Below are positions 47,185 to 57,553 of a stretch of DNA of 64,000 nucleotides, piece after piece. The DNA is from an uncultured Bacteroidaceae bacterium (lineage in GTDB: Bacteria; Bacteroidota; Bacteroidia; Bacteroidales; Bacteroidaceae), in assembly GCA_905233285.1 (NCBI GenBank), contig CAJODY010000009.1, positions 1 through 64,000 of the forward strand, read 5' to 3'. Each line of letters starts with the position of its first letter. Within the stretch, counting starts at the first letter, position 1. The position numbers and the translations under genes are program-made. Below the pieces are notes generated by a model that saw nothing but the letters and a program-made list of their open reading frames with translations, was not told the origin of the DNA and searched no databases.

Positions 47185-48063
47185 TTAATTATGCAATATC
47201 TTCTGGATTATTGATTTCAGCTCGTCAGCATTCTTAAACGAGAAAGTCAACCGACCACTATTACCAGCACCAACAGATATCTTGACACTTGTATCGAGAG
47301 CCTGTGAGAGTTGTCCGCACATCACCTCATATTCCTTCGGCAGAGTCATGCTCATAGTCTTCCTCGAGGTCTTCAAATCCATCTCACCCGACTTTACCTT
47401 CTTTACGATGTCTTCCACTTGACGCACAGAATAACCCTTCTGCTGCACATCGCGGAACAGATTTACCTGAGCTTTCGGGTCGTCGAGAGCCAATAGCGCA
47501 CGTGCATGTCCGGGATCAATCTCTCCGTTTTGCAAAGCAACCTGTACTGGAGCTGGTAATTTGAGCAGACGCAGATAATTTGCCACCGTAGCTCGTTTCT
47601 TTCCCACCTTATCGCTCAGTTTCTCCTGAGTCAGTCCATAGTGGTCGATAAGATGCTGGTACGCTAAAGCTATTTCGAGCGGATTCAGGTCCTGGCGCTG
47701 TATATTTTCAATCAGTGCCATCTCCATCATATTCTCATCGTCAGCTGTACGAATATAAGCTGGGATGGTGCTCAGACCAACCATCACAGAAGCACGCCAG
47801 CGACGTTCACCTGCAATAATCTGATAACGTCCATCATCCATCCTTCGAAGGGTGATGGGTTGAACAATACCTAATTCTTCTATAGAGTCGGCAAGTTCCT
47901 GTAGCGACTCACTGTCAAACTCACGACGTGGCTGATTGGGATTTGCATCAATAAGATTGACATCTATCTCATTTATAATAGACGAACCACTTGTACTTAC
48001 TTCATCGGTCGAAATAAGTGCGTCGAGTCCACGTCCTAATGCATACTTCTTTTTTACTGCCAT
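47185..48063 (-). CDS. parB: Chromosome partitioning protein ParB
   Basis: NQPRREFDSESLQELADSIEELGIVQPITLR...YQIIAGERRWRA. Confidence 0.97.
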   Translation of the reverse strand: MAVKKKYALGRGLDALISTDEVSTSGSSIINEIDVNLIDANPNQPRREFDSESLQELADSIEELGIVQPITLRRMDDGRYQIIAGERRWRASVMVGLSTIPAYIRTADDENMMEMALIENIQRQDLNPLEIALAYQHLIDHYGLTQEKLSDKVGKKRATVANYLRLLKLPAPVQVALQNGEIDPGHARALLALDDPKAQVNLFRDVQQKGYSVRQVEDIVKKVKSGEMDLKTSRKTMSMTLPKEYEVMCGQLSQALDTSVKISVGAGNSGRLTFSFKNADELKSIIQKILHN

Positions 48064-48078
48064 TTTTCTCAGTAAATT

Positions 48079-48843
48079 TTACTTATTTGCTTTTACTATT
48101 TCCTTTGCCAAGGCCATATAATTCTTTGCTCCTGCCGATGATGCATCGTACAGGATACATGGTACACCATGACTTGGAGCTTCGCACAACTTCACGTTAC
48201 GCTGAATAATTGTCTTGAATACCAGTCCTTGGAAATGGCGTTTGACTTCCTCATGAATTTGATTTGCCAAACGCAGGCGTGAGTCAAACATCGTAAGGAG
48301 AAACCCCTCTATCTCTAGTTTCGGATTTAATTTAGATTTGATTATCTTTATAGTGTTCAAGAGCTTGCTGATGCCTTCCAATGCGAAATATTCACATTGT
48401 ACAGGTATGATTACCGAATCGGCAGCTGCAAGTGAATTGACTGTAATCAGTCCCAACGAAGGCGAACAATCTATGAATATATAATCGTACTCGACACGCA
48501 GAGGTTCGAGAACCTTCTTCAAAACTTTTTCCCTATGCTCCATATCGAGCATCTCTATCTCTGCACCTACCAAGTCGATATGACTCGGAAGAACATCCAA
48601 ACCTTCTATATCAGATGTGAATATAGCTTCATGGGGATCAACACCGCCAACTATACAATCATAGACAGATACATCTACCTGCTGAATATCGACACCCATT
48701 CCAGACGAAGCATTTGCCTGAGGATCAGCATCAACCACTAATACTTTTTTGCCCAAGGTTGCCAACGAAGCAGCAAGATTAACCGTGGTCGTGGTCTTGC
48801 CTACCCCACCTTTCTGATTTGCTAAAGCAATTATCTTTCCCAT
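48079..48843 (-). CDS. parA: ParA-family ATPase (Soj)
   Basis: [28 protein letters not shown]. Confidence 0.97.
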   Translation of the reverse strand: MGKIIALANQKGGVGKTTTTVNLAASLATLGKKVLVVDADPQANASSGMGVDIQQVDVSVYDCIVGGVDPHEAIFTSDIEGLDVLPSHIDLVGAEIEMLDMEHREKVLKKVLEPLRVEYDYIFIDCSPSLGLITVNSLAAADSVIIPVQCEYFALEGISKLLNTIKIIKSKLNPKLEIEGFLLTMFDSRLRLANQIHEEVKRHFQGLVFKTIIQRNVKLCEAPSHGVPCILYDASSAGAKNYMALAKEIVKANK

Positions 48844-48971
48844 TACTACCTGTTATTTGACGTAATTGGGTGCGAAGTTACAAAATATTTGTGAAATTCA
48901 TCATATCAGACACTGAACATTTCACACTTTTAACAAAACAAAAAAGAGAGCGTATGCTCTCTTTATGAAAG

Positions 48972-49046
48972 TGGGCGTTGACGGATTCGAACCGCCGACC
49001 CTCTGCTTGTAAGGCAGATGCTCTGAACCAGCTGAGCTAAACGCCC
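48972..49046 (-). tRNA. tRNA-Val (TAC)
   Basis: GGGCGTTTAGCTCAGCTGGTTCAGAGCATCTGCCTTACAAGCAGAGGGTCGGCGGTTCGAATCCGTCAACGCCCA, full cloverleaf. Confidence 0.95.
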
Positions 49047-49055
49047 TAAATTATG

Positions 49056-49128
49056 TCGGGATGACACGACTCGAACGTGCGACCCCTTGGTCCCAAACCA
49101 AGTATACTACCAACTGTACTACATCCCG
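49056..49128 (-). tRNA. tRNA-Pro (TGG)
   Basis: CGGGATGTAGTACAGTTGGTAGTATACTTGGTTTGGGACCAAGGGGTCGCACGTTCGAGTCGTGTCATCCCG. Confidence 0.95.
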
Positions 49129-49238
49129 ATAGTTTCGAAGGAAACCTTGTCTCCACAAGTCCTATTTTCAAAACCGAGTGCAAAGGTAGGCATTCTTGTT
49201 TACATGACAAAATAAAAATAGAAAAAAAAATGTTTCTG

Positions 49239-51098
49239 CTAGAACATATTATCAATCTGTCGGAAATCGATGGTAGCATAGATAATCTTGCCATCGGGCG
49301 TGCGAGCCGGAGCCGAAGTAGCAAAGAGATCACGAAGCAGCTGTTCCATTTCTGCATCGGAAAGCACCTGACCATATACGATTGCTGCCTCACGGGCCAT
49401 AATAAGAGAAATTGTTTCCCACGCTTCCTTTGCGTTTTCTAAAATGGGATGATTCATAAGGGAACCTACAATCTCGTGAAGAAGCTTATCAATGTTTAAT
49501 CCTTGGAGCTCTATGGGCACACCATCAACAGAATAAGAGCCACCACCAAGATTGGAAAGTTCAAAACCAAGGGAGAGCAAATCGTCAAGCGATGTTTCAA
49601 GAACCAAAGACTCTGCTTTACTGAACTGGATGATTTCAGGAAACAATTGTTTCTGAGTAGGGCGTGGATGTTGATTCAAGCACTGCATGTTTTGTTCGTA
49701 AAGGATACGTATATGAGCCCGATGTTGATCAACAGCAATCAGTCCATCACTATCTGGGTAAATAATATACCGTCCCTTATACTGAAATTTAGGTAACGCC
49801 TCACCATAAACAGATGATGACATTTCCAGTTCATCGTCATTCCAAATATTCAAAGTCGATTGAGACAGCTCAGCATTTCCATCATTTGTCAATTCACTAG
49901 GAACAAGACTATCAAAGGAGAATTCGCTTCCATCCCCACTCTGTTTGTACAGTCGCTCCCACCCTGCTACCGGATGTGGATTTGTGCTGTGGAACGGATT
50001 GTAGGAAGTAGTGGCAGGCTTAGGCTGTTGAGGTATTTCCTTCGAAGTACCTATTGTTGGGATGTCAGGACGTCCCTCAACATCAAAATCAATAAGAGGA
50101 ACACTGCAAAACTGCCCCAGCGCCTCACGAACCGCAGCCGAGAGCACTTGCCATATAGCTTGTTCGTTGTCAAACTTTATCTCCGTCTTCGTTGGATGCA
50201 CATTTACGTCGATATCAGCTGGCGACACCTTGAAATAAATAAAATATGAAACATGTTCACCAGCTGGAATCATGCCATCGTAAGCTCGCATAACAGCACT
50301 ATGAAAATATGGATGACGCATGTATCTTCCGTTAACGAAGAAATACTGGTGGACACCCTTCTTCTTAGCTGTTTCGGGTTTTGCGACATATCCGGAAATG
50401 CTTGCTAGCGATGTCTCAACTTCAATTGGCAAAAGGTCGGAATTCAGTTTTTTACCAAACACATTAATAATACGCTGACGCACTGATGATTGAGGAAGAT
50501 TGAATACTTCCACACCATTACTGTGCAAACTGAAAGAAACCTGAGGATGGACAAGCACTATACGCTCAAAATCCGAAATGACGTTATTAAGTTCTGTCTG
50601 ATTGGACTTTAAAAAACGACGACGTGCCGGAACATTAAAAAAAAGATTCTTGACTGAGAAGTTACACCCAACTGGACAAACAGTGGGTTCTTGTCCTTCA
50701 ATATGTGAGCCTGCTATCTGAATATATGTTCCAAGTTCGTCTTCGTTACGACGTGTTTTAAGTTCCACTTGCGCAACAGCTGCAATCGAAGCCAGTGCCT
50801 CTCCACGAAAGCCCATAGTGCTGAGTGAGAACAAGTCGGAGGCTTGACTGATTTTCGAAGTGGCATGACGTTCGAACGACAGGCGTGCATCTGTTTCCGA
50901 CATTCCTTTTCCGTCATCTATTACTTGCACATTGGTTTTGCCTCCGTCAACGACAAATACTTGAATGGTTTTCGCCTCGGCATCAATAGAGTTCTCGACC
51001 AACTCCTTTACTATGGATGATGGTCGTTGAACTACTTCGCCTGCTGCAATCTGATTGGCTACGGAATCTGGTAAAAGATGTATTACGTCTTCCTTCAT
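49239..51098 (-). CDS. mutL: DNA mismatch repair protein MutL
   Basis: IHLLPDSVANQIAAGEVVQRPSSIVKELVENSIDA...MGFRGEALASI. Confidence 0.97.
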   Translation of the reverse strand: MKEDVIHLLPDSVANQIAAGEVVQRPSSIVKELVENSIDAEAKTIQVFVVDGGKTNVQVIDDGKGMSETDARLSFERHATSKISQASDLFSLSTMGFRGEALASIAAVAQVELKTRRNEDELGTYIQIAGSHIEGQEPTVCPVGCNFSVKNLFFNVPARRRFLKSNQTELNNVISDFERIVLVHPQVSFSLHSNGVEVFNLPQSSVRQRIINVFGKKLNSDLLPIEVETSLASISGYVAKPETAKKKGVHQYFFVNGRYMRHPYFHSAVMRAYDGMIPAGEHVSYFIYFKVSPADIDVNVHPTKTEIKFDNEQAIWQVLSAAVREALGQFCSVPLIDFDVEGRPDIPTIGTSKEIPQQPKPATTSYNPFHSTNPHPVAGWERLYKQSGDGSEFSFDSLVPSELTNDGNAELSQSTLNIWNDDELEMSSSVYGEALPKFQYKGRYIIYPDSDGLIAVDQHRAHIRILYEQNMQCLNQHPRPTQKQLFPEIIQFSKAESLVLETSLDDLLSLGFELSNLGGGSYSVDGVPIELQGLNIDKLLHEIVGSLMNHPILENAKEAWETISLIMAREAAIVYGQVLSDAEMEQLLRDLFATSAPARTPDGKIIYATIDFRQIDNMF

Positions 51099-51104
51099 TT
51101 ATTT

Positions 51105-51401
51105 CTACAGCATCATTCTGCCAGTAATGATATAACGCATTACGAGCAGAAGAATTATTATTGCAAATATGAGAATACCATACGGCAGGGGTTTCTTGCC
51201 GCTTTCCTTCCTACGTTTCAGATGAGTTGTAGCATTCACGAACCTTCCCCGTATATCCTCGGGAGTAAATTCTTTCTCAGGTAACAAACCCAGTTCGCGC
51301 TTTGCATTTTCTTCAATCTTCTCGAGTTTCTCTTTGCGAGGGTCATAGTATATGTAATTGTGCTGAAAGCCACGAGGCTTACGTACTGAAAACATTCCCA
51401 T
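51105..51401 (-). CDS. Small membrane protein of unknown function (98 aa)
   Basis: C-terminal TM YGILIFAIIILLLVMRYII, in operon upstream of mutL. Confidence 0.75.
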   Translation of the reverse strand: MGMFSVRKPRGFQHNYIYYDPRKEKLEKIEENAKRELGLLPEKEFTPEDIRGRFVNATTHLKRRKESGKKPLPYGILIFAIIILLLVMRYIITGRMML

Positions 51402-51412
51402 GAGCGTATATG

Positions 51413-53062
51413 TTATTTTTTATGTTTCAGTTTTTCCAGTTTCTGCAACGGTACTTGCCGGCGTTCTGTCTTCTTCAGAATATTCTTATCGTCTTTCGAA
51501 CGCCACTGGAATATATCATAACGGTCGGTAGGACGAATATAATCAAACCAAGCAAAACGGCTTAGGTAACGTTTGTCTGTAGGTATCATCAGGTCGGGAT
51601 AAACCGTGCCGGTAGCAGCCGGCATCCATATTTTCTTCACTTTTTTGTTTTCCATGTAGATTATAAGCTCTGTGCTCTCCGAATAGTTCATACCTATACG
51701 CGTGCCATCATCTTCGTTCATGAAATAATCAACATAGACGTTACCTTTAGCTACATTATGGTCTATCTGTCCATCGACAAAATAGCAGAACATTTCTTTG
51801 GATTCTACTTGATTATAGGAGACTGAATCGACCTGCTCGATGGTGGTGGCCTGGTCGATTACATGTATCCAGTCGATGGTGCTGTCATTATTGTAGATGC
51901 GGATTTCTTCACCGAATAGTTGTTGCTCCTCGTTCCACAATATGGGTTGTCCGTACATGTAAGTACAAGAGTCCAACTCGTGGGTAACCATCGAGTCGCA
52001 CACTCCTTGTACATCGTTGCGGAAGAAACGTACATGATGATATGCGTGCATATCACGATATACGGAGTCGGTGTTCATGTTGTAGGTAAACATCTTCAGC
52101 GTATCACCATGAAGGAAAAGTGTGTCAGGTGGTTGCGAATACTCATATGCCACAGCACTGTCTGTCGCTACAGCAGTGCCGGTACTATCGTCATAAGAAC
52201 AGTAGTTGCCTGTTATCATGCAGTCGTTCTCCTCATCGGTAATTATTGCATTACCGAAAACTTCGCTAAATCCTGTACGCTTGTCGGTATGAATACTGTC
52301 ACCTTCTACCTTGCGCATATCTTTGATTATATACGAACGATTGAGCAAGAATGCTTCACCCGTCTTCGTAGCATAATCTCCTTTTATACCATATATGAAT
52401 GTGCCGTCATCGGTAATGATGTTCGAGGGTGTAACAATGCGGGCAATTTCTGTATCAGTGTAGTAATAAAGCGTATCGGTTACGAGCTTAAACTGCGGAT
52501 TGGTCAGCACTACGTTATCAGTGAAGAATGCTTCGTGGGTTGTGGTGGTAAGTTGCCCCCAGTCGCTCACTAGCACATTGTCGCCATCGTAGAGGGTACC
52601 TCCATACAGGTACATGCCTACACTATAAACACGGTCGTAGTCCAGATTCTCACTTTCGAGACGTGTCTTCTTATCGATGAGCACACAATTACCACGTGCA
52701 CGGGCTTTCATCTCGTACCCGTCGTAAAGGAGTGTGTCGCTGGTAAGTGTGACGGTGTCACCCTGTACCATCTTCACATGGCCGAAAGCGTCAAATGAAT
52801 TTTCTTCCTTATAGAAACGGGCACTGTCGCAATCGAGAAAAACGCCATCGTGGTATAAGCGTACGTGTCCAATCAGAATGTCGGCACGAGGGTCTTGCCA
52901 GTTCTTGTAGAGGATGTCGGAATGAATGAGGTGAATCTGCTCGTCCGATTTCTTCCCTTCCTTATTGGCAGGAGCTATCGAAGCAAATAACATGCCGAAA
53001 ACAAATAGGCACATTATACCCACTAATAAACGGGAGGATATGTTCGAACCGTTTTTCTTCAT
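51413..53062 (-). CDS. OstA/LptA-like LPS transport protein
   Basis: IGHVRLYHDGVFLDCDSARFYKEENSFDAFGHVKMVQGDTVTLTSDTLLYDG (OstA-like repeats). Confidence 0.85.
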   Translation of the reverse strand: MKKNGSNISSRLLVGIMCLFVFGMLFASIAPANKEGKKSDEQIHLIHSDILYKNWQDPRADILIGHVRLYHDGVFLDCDSARFYKEENSFDAFGHVKMVQGDTVTLTSDTLLYDGYEMKARARGNCVLIDKKTRLESENLDYDRVYSVGMYLYGGTLYDGDNVLVSDWGQLTTTTHEAFFTDNVVLTNPQFKLVTDTLYYYTDTEIARIVTPSNIITDDGTFIYGIKGDYATKTGEAFLLNRSYIIKDMRKVEGDSIHTDKRTGFSEVFGNAIITDEENDCMITGNYCSYDDSTGTAVATDSAVAYEYSQPPDTLFLHGDTLKMFTYNMNTDSVYRDMHAYHHVRFFRNDVQGVCDSMVTHELDSCTYMYGQPILWNEEQQLFGEEIRIYNNDSTIDWIHVIDQATTIEQVDSVSYNQVESKEMFCYFVDGQIDHNVAKGNVYVDYFMNEDDGTRIGMNYSESTELIIYMENKKVKKIWMPAATGTVYPDLMIPTDKRYLSRFAWFDYIRPTDRYDIFQWRSKDDKNILKKTERRQVPLQKLEKLKHKK

Positions 53063-53095
53063 ACTTCACACCTCATACATCTTACCTCAGACCTC
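53061..53095. repeat. Heptad array, family B, bridging the SurA stop and OstA start
   Basis: Minus-strand reading GAGGTCT GAGGTAA GATGTAT GAGGTGT GAAGTAT(G). Confidence 0.85.
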
Positions 53096-54464
53096 ATTTT
53101 ATCCACCCTGGATACTGGAATTCGCAGTTACTCCACTCTTCGTTGATGTGTATATAGGTTGTCTGCTGCTTCTCGCGTATCCAGTTGGTAATCTTCTCTA
53201 TGCTCTGCTTCTCGACAACAACATCCTGCATAGCCTGGTAGTCGTCGGCCATATTGGCACGGTGACCATTGATTTTATTCTTCAATTTAACTATGGCAAC
53301 AACTTCCTTTCCTTTGTTGTTGACCATGATAAAAGGCTTTGATATCTCACCTATATTCATGGTACTCACAACTTTTGCCACGTCGGCAGGTAAATCTTTT
53401 ATTTCAAACTTTGACGAGTTGTCTTCTGCGTTGAACATATTACCGTAGTTGTTGCGTGTCTCTTTGTCTTGCGATACATACTGAGTGCATTCGTCGAAAG
53501 TATAAAGACCACGACGGATTTCGTCGGAAATAGAGTCCAAGTCGTTAATTGCCTGAGTGAAAGCATCGTTAGACACACGCGGTTTGCGCAGAATATGGCG
53601 TACGTTTATCTGATCACCACGTTTTTCAATAAGCTGTATGATATGAAAACCGTATTCCGTTTCTACTATCTTCGACACTGCTTTAGGGTCGTTCAGACTG
53701 AACGCGACATTTGCAAATTCGGGAACGAAACTACCTCGACCAGCAAATCCACACTCACCACCCTGACGGGCTGTACCTGTATCTTCGGAATACATAACTG
53801 CTAGAGTGGAGAACTGTGAACGTCCGGAGTTGACACGTTCAGTATAGTCGCGCAATTCCGCCTTCACACGTTCTATCTCTTCCGGTTCTATCACTGGATT
53901 ACGTACAATAATCTGACACTCCACCTTGGTAGGAATAAATGGCAGACTGTCTTCGGGAAGGTCTTTGAAGTAGCGACGCACCTGAGCCGGTGTTACCTTC
54001 ACATCCTTCACCAAGGAGGCACGTACTTCACCCGTCAGCATGTCGTCTCGTACCATGTCGTATAGCTGTTCACGAATCTGCGAGGTTGTCTTTCCGAAGT
54101 ATTCTTCCATCTTCTCTTTTCCGTTCAGCTGCTGGATGTAGTAGTTTATACGCTGATCTACACGCTGAAACACCTCGCTGTCGGACACTTGAACTGAGTC
54201 GATGGCAGCCTGATGAAGGAACAGTTTCTGAATTGCAAGGTTCTCTGGAATGATGCAGTATGGGTCGCCATCCAATCGCTGACCTTGAGAGAGAGCCTCG
54301 AGACGGGCATTCTCTACGTCAGACCTCAAGATGGCTTCGTCACCGACTATCCATACCACTTCGTCAACTACGTTCGGGGCACTCTGGGCATGAACCATTG
54401 AGAATGGACCACCCAAAAGCACGACAGACAGAAGTATTCTGTATATTTTTTTCATCGGAATCAA
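53094..54464 (-). CDS. SurA-like peptidylprolyl isomerase
   Basis: SurA_N DEVVWIVGDEAILRSDVEN; parvulin GECGFAGRGSFVPEFANVAFSLNDPKAVSKIVETEYGFHIIQLIEKRGD. Confidence 0.9.
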   Translation of the reverse strand: MIPMKKIYRILLSVVLLGGPFSMVHAQSAPNVVDEVVWIVGDEAILRSDVENARLEALSQGQRLDGDPYCIIPENLAIQKLFLHQAAIDSVQVSDSEVFQRVDQRINYYIQQLNGKEKMEEYFGKTTSQIREQLYDMVRDDMLTGEVRASLVKDVKVTPAQVRRYFKDLPEDSLPFIPTKVECQIIVRNPVIEPEEIERVKAELRDYTERVNSGRSQFSTLAVMYSEDTGTARQGGECGFAGRGSFVPEFANVAFSLNDPKAVSKIVETEYGFHIIQLIEKRGDQINVRHILRKPRVSNDAFTQAINDLDSISDEIRRGLYTFDECTQYVSQDKETRNNYGNMFNAEDNSSKFEIKDLPADVAKVVSTMNIGEISKPFIMVNNKGKEVVAIVKLKNKINGHRANMADDYQAMQDVVVEKQSIEKITNWIREKQQTTYIHINEEWSNCEFQYPGWIK

Positions 54465-55900
54465 TGTTTGTTTACAGTTTTTACAACCTCATCGTACACT
54501 ATCACTTCGTATTTGCTACGCAATCCTTCAACCCACTCACGCTCCTTCTCGTTCTGATAGTCGGTAATCACCTGTCCCTTGACATCCTTATATGTACGCG
54601 GTTTCTTAACTTTATTGCCATATACACCGGTGGCAGGATAGTTCTTCACCTGCTTGACTTCTTTTGTCTTATCACCGAATGCCAGACGGTCGATTGTGGC
54701 ATTATCGCCCTGCTTAAAGAGTCCGCGTTCGATACGCACAACTTTAACCGAGTCGGTATTCAACGCGCTTACAATAGTCTGAGCCCAATCAGGTTCAGGC
54801 ACTTTCTTAATCAGTTTCTTTGCTTTAGCAACTACAGACTCGTCTTTGCCGCGAATGATGATGCCACTGTAACGCGGTTTGTCCCACGCATATTTCTTCT
54901 TATTGGCATTGAAATAATTTTCAAGTCCAAACTCGTCGGACTGCGCCTTATCCCACACGTCCGATTTGCTTATCTCGTACATCAGTGTCCCGTCATAATA
55001 TTCCTGTGCCAGATTACGCACATCGGCATCGTTGGCTGCCAAACGGCTGAATACACTGTCAACCACTACTACACGTTCTACGTTCCGCTGACGTGCTATA
55101 GAGTCGAGATAAGCGTTAGCTGAAGCCTGTTTTATGCCACGCGAATCGAGGAACTGCAATATTGCTGCATGGTGATGTTCATACGGCTCAAACTGATGAC
55201 GGTCTTTCATGTAGATGATATGATAGCCGACGACAGTCTTTACCGGAGCTGACATCTCGCCTGCCTTCAGAGCATATGCAGCTGTCTCGAAATCGGGAAT
55301 CATCATTCCTTTTCCAAACTGACCGAGAGCTCCGCCACGCATGGCACTGCCCTTGTCTTCGGAGCAATCCTTGGCCATGTCGGCAAAACGTGTCTCGAGT
55401 TCTGCTGCAGGCACAGCTCTCAATATGCCGTAAATGGAATCGATACGAGCCTTTGCCTTTGCTTCGTCTTCGGGAGAGGCATCCTGACGCAAGAGGACTA
55501 GTATGTGAGAAGCAGTCAGCACATCGTCTGTTCCAAAACGTGCAGCCGTCAGGTCATAAGTCTTTCTTGCCTCACGCTCGATATATGCAGAATCGACAAT
55601 TGTAGGCAACACCATCTGCTCTTTGTATCCAGCTAATTCGTTGCGGATACTGCTCAATGTATCGATACCTGCACGTTCTGCCTCTGCCACCTTCAACTTG
55701 AAGTCGATATACAATGGCACGTATTCTTCTACGGTCTTCTTCTCCAACACACCATCACCGTTGTTCTTATTGAACGAATACTCAAACTCGGAACGCAGAA
55801 TATCCTTTCCGTTTATTTTCATTATAACAGGATCAGTACTCTGACCCATCATTGTGCTGCAAAAAGATGCTGCAAGAACAGCAAAAAACAATTTTTTCAT
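54461..55900 (-). CDS. Parvulin-type peptidylprolyl isomerase
   Basis: ASHILVLLRQDASPEDEAKAKARIDSIYG...RGGALGQFGKGMMIPDFETAAYALKAGEMSAPVKTVVGYHIIYMKDR; 4-bp overlap with the SurA-like gene. Confidence 0.9.
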   Translation of the reverse strand: MKKLFFAVLAASFCSTMMGQSTDPVIMKINGKDILRSEFEYSFNKNNGDGVLEKKTVEEYVPLYIDFKLKVAEAERAGIDTLSSIRNELAGYKEQMVLPTIVDSAYIEREARKTYDLTAARFGTDDVLTASHILVLLRQDASPEDEAKAKARIDSIYGILRAVPAAELETRFADMAKDCSEDKGSAMRGGALGQFGKGMMIPDFETAAYALKAGEMSAPVKTVVGYHIIYMKDRHQFEPYEHHHAAILQFLDSRGIKQASANAYLDSIARQRNVERVVVVDSVFSRLAANDADVRNLAQEYYDGTLMYEISKSDVWDKAQSDEFGLENYFNANKKKYAWDKPRYSGIIIRGKDESVVAKAKKLIKKVPEPDWAQTIVSALNTDSVKVVRIERGLFKQGDNATIDRLAFGDKTKEVKQVKNYPATGVYGNKVKKPRTYKDVKGQVITDYQNEKEREWVEGLRSKYEVIVYDEVVKTVNKH

Positions 55901-56000
55901 ATAATAGTAGTTCTAAAGACTGCATCCACATTAGTGCGGACGCAGTCAGAGAGATGGTTTATGTCTAAACATTTTTCAATGTTCAATGTTCTATTCCTTA

Positions 56001-57479
56001 TTACTGAGGACGGCTGTAGTTCGGTGCCTCACTGGTAATTATAACCTCGTGCGGGTGACTTTCAAGCACACCTGCATTAGTGATGCGGGTAAACTTGGCA
56101 TTGTGCAGACTCTGAATGTCTTTAGCACCGCAGTAACCCATACCCGAACGGAGACCTCCAACGAGCTGGTAAATTACTTCCTGAACGGTTCCCTTGTAAG
56201 GAACACGACCTGCAATACCTTCCGGCACGAGTTTCTTTGTCTCCTCTACTCCGCCCTGGAAATAGCGGTCTTTCGAACCGTTTTCCATAGCTTCGAGCGA
56301 ACCCATGCCACGATAGCTCTTGAACTTACGTCCATTGTAAAGGATAGTCTCACCCGGAGCCTCATCGGTTCCTGCTACGAGCGAACCAATCATAACACTG
56401 TATCCTCCGGCTGCTATTGCCTTCACCACATCACCGGAATAACGCAGACCTCCGTCGGCAATCAAAGGTACTCCGGTACCCTCCAAAGCCATTGCCACAT
56501 CATATACAGCACTGAGCTGCGGAACTCCTACACCGGCTACTACACGAGTCGTACAGATAGAACCCGGACCGATACCGACCTTTACTGCATCTGCTCCAGC
56601 CTCAACGAGAGCCTTGGCGGCATCTCCGGTAGCTATGTTGCCGACAACGATGTCAACCTCTGGGAAGTTCTGCTTTGCTTCGCGAACCTTCTCAATCACA
56701 CCTTTCGAATGACCATGTGCCGTATCGATTACTATTGCATCGACTCCTGCCTTCACCAGTGCTTCCATGCGCTGGAACGTGTCGGCTGTAACTCCAACAC
56801 CTGCCGCAACACGCAGACGACCCTTGCCGTCCTTGCATGCCATAGGCTTGTCGGCAGCCTTAGTGATGTCCTTATATGTGATGAGACCTATCAGACGGTT
56901 ATCGTCATCAACGACTGGGAGTTTCTCTATTTTATGTTCGAGCAGAATCTTCGAAGCACTTGCCAAGTCTGCCTGCTGATGAGTAACTACAAGGTTATCC
57001 TTCGTCATTACATCATCAATCTTACGTTTCATGTCCGTCTGGAAACGAAGGTCACGGTTCGTTACGATTCCGACCAGCTTGTTATCTTTGTCAACCACTG
57101 GAATACCACCGATATGATACTCTGCCATTATAGCAAGAGCATTCTCTACCGTCTTGCCACGCATGATAGTCACAGGGTCGTATATCATACCGTTTTCAGC
57201 ACGCTTCACAATTGCTACCTGACGAGCCTGTTCCTCAATCGACATATTCTTGTGAATCACACCAATACCACCCTCACGTGCTATGGCAATAGCCATAGGA
57301 GCCTCAGTAACAGTGTCCATAGCCGCCGTAACGAACGGTATGCGCAGTTCAATGTTTCTAGAAAACTTAGTAGTGAGGGAAACTTCACGCGGAAGGACTT
57401 CTGAATAACCTGGTACGAGGAGCACATCATCGTACGTCAAGCCTTCCATAATGACTTTATCTGCAATAAATGATGACAT
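56001..57479 (-). CDS. guaB: IMP dehydrogenase
   Basis: [22 protein letters not shown]...CBS pair...[20 protein letters not shown]. Confidence 0.98.
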   Translation of the reverse strand: MSSFIADKVIMEGLTYDDVLLVPGYSEVLPREVSLTTKFSRNIELRIPFVTAAMDTVTEAPMAIAIAREGGIGVIHKNMSIEEQARQVAIVKRAENGMIYDPVTIMRGKTVENALAIMAEYHIGGIPVVDKDNKLVGIVTNRDLRFQTDMKRKIDDVMTKDNLVVTHQQADLASASKILLEHKIEKLPVVDDDNRLIGLITYKDITKAADKPMACKDGKGRLRVAAGVGVTADTFQRMEALVKAGVDAIVIDTAHGHSKGVIEKVREAKQNFPEVDIVVGNIATGDAAKALVEAGADAVKVGIGPGSICTTRVVAGVGVPQLSAVYDVAMALEGTGVPLIADGGLRYSGDVVKAIAAGGYSVMIGSLVAGTDEAPGETILYNGRKFKSYRGMGSLEAMENGSKDRYFQGGVEETKKLVPEGIAGRVPYKGTVQEVIYQLVGGLRSGMGYCGAKDIQSLHNAKFTRITNAGVLESHPHEVIITSEAPNYSRPQ

Positions 57480-57553
57480 ATAGATATGTATGTTATAATT
57501 TAATTGCGTGCGAAGTTACGACTAAATGACAAAACCACAAAATTTATTGACCA

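Noticed and set aside
55986-57404. 472-aa plus-strand ORF antisense to guaB
   Set aside because: Entirely within the well-supported guaB gene; translation is low-complexity Cys/His/Thr-rich with no recognisable domain. Arises from codon bias on the opposite strand.
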